Shown piece by piece: positions 5,446 through 5,571 of a stretch of DNA of 5,571 nucleotides. The position numbers were made by a program, and so were the translations under genes. The first letter of the stretch is position 1, and each line of letters opens with the position of its first letter. Source of the stretch: Balneolia bacterium (GTDB lineage Bacteria > Bacteroidota > Rhodothermia > Balneolales > Cyclonatronaceae); assembly GCA_003567135.1 (NCBI GenBank), contig PXAI01000216.1, positions 1 to 5,571 of the forward strand. The letters are read 5' to 3'. The notes under the pieces were generated by a model. It was not told the origin of the DNA and did no database searches. It saw only the letters and a list, made by a program, of their open reading frames with translations.

Positions 5446-5571
5446 TTATTTGCGCAGCTTTTTGTAAGCGTATGCACCGCCGGCAGCTGCCAACAAGGTT
5501 AACCCACCATCTATAGGCACCTGATCCGGTTCACCCGGGAAATCTGGTGGCTGAGACATAACGAGTTCCGG
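5446..5571 (-). CDS. C-terminal end of a PID-CTERM-like sorted protein (partial)
   Basis: Only the last 41 codons are in the window; the gene continues past the right edge or starts very near it. The visible protein ends with a Pro/acid-rich linker (QPPDFPGEPDQV), then PIDGG, then a short hydrophobic helix rich in Leu, Ala and Gly (LTLLAAAGGAYAY) and the basic end KKLRK. This three-part layout matches the PID-CTERM sorting signal known from Bacteroidota surface or envelope proteins, where the tail is thought to be recognised and processed at the membrane. An in-frame ATG at 5559 would give a 37-residue product, but it lacks a visible ribosome binding site. The residues before QPP (PELVMS) could be the end of a signal peptide, so the true start is probably upstream. 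A terminator follows closely. Assignment is by motif only. Confidence 0.66.
   Translation of the reverse strand, partial: PELVMSQPPDFPGEPDQVPIDGGLTLLAAAGGAYAYKKLRK

Overview
The window looks like a stretch of a Bacteroidota-type or Balneolota/Rhodothermota-type chromosome. The evidence is a short protein tail ending in a PID-CTERM-like sorting signal (PIDGG, small hydrophobic helix, basic end), a RelE/ParE-type toxin-antitoxin pair of the kind common in that group, genes with weak ribosome binding sites, and a long class II ribonucleotide reductase. The exact genus cannot be read from the sequence.

Layout. Positions 1-218 carry no supportable gene. Positions 219-756 hold a small AT-rich toxin-antitoxin operon on the + strand. 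The antitoxin frame is intact. The overlapping toxin is broken twice, by a missing A in an A-run near 567-570 and by an in-frame TAA at 658-660. Positions 757-1120 are non-coding. They contain a 16-bp imperfect palindrome (923-958) that looks like an interspersed repeat, and two terminators for the gene to the right. Positions 1121-4726 (- strand) encode a complete 1201-residue adenosylcobalamin-dependent ribonucleotide reductase, NrdJ, with all expected catalytic cysteines and a C-terminal cysteine-rich tail. Positions 4727-5445 are non-coding. They hold the nrdJ ribosome binding site, a weak candidate promoter, and a cluster of DnaA-box sequences: three perfect TTATCCACA 9-mers, one single-mismatch copy and several weaker ones. 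A strong terminator at 5388-5420 closes a - strand gene that enters from the right edge, of which only the last 41 codons are visible.

How the parts relate. NrdJ makes deoxyribonucleotides, so the DnaA boxes in its upstream region are the most thought-provoking feature. They could be a DnaA-dependent control region coupling dNTP supply to replication initiation (DnaA control of a reductase operon is known for E. coli nrdAB), or part of a replication origin. The sequence alone cannot separate the two. The toxin-antitoxin remnant and the palindrome are probably acquired material next to the stable nrdJ gene. No wholly new multi-gene system is visible here.
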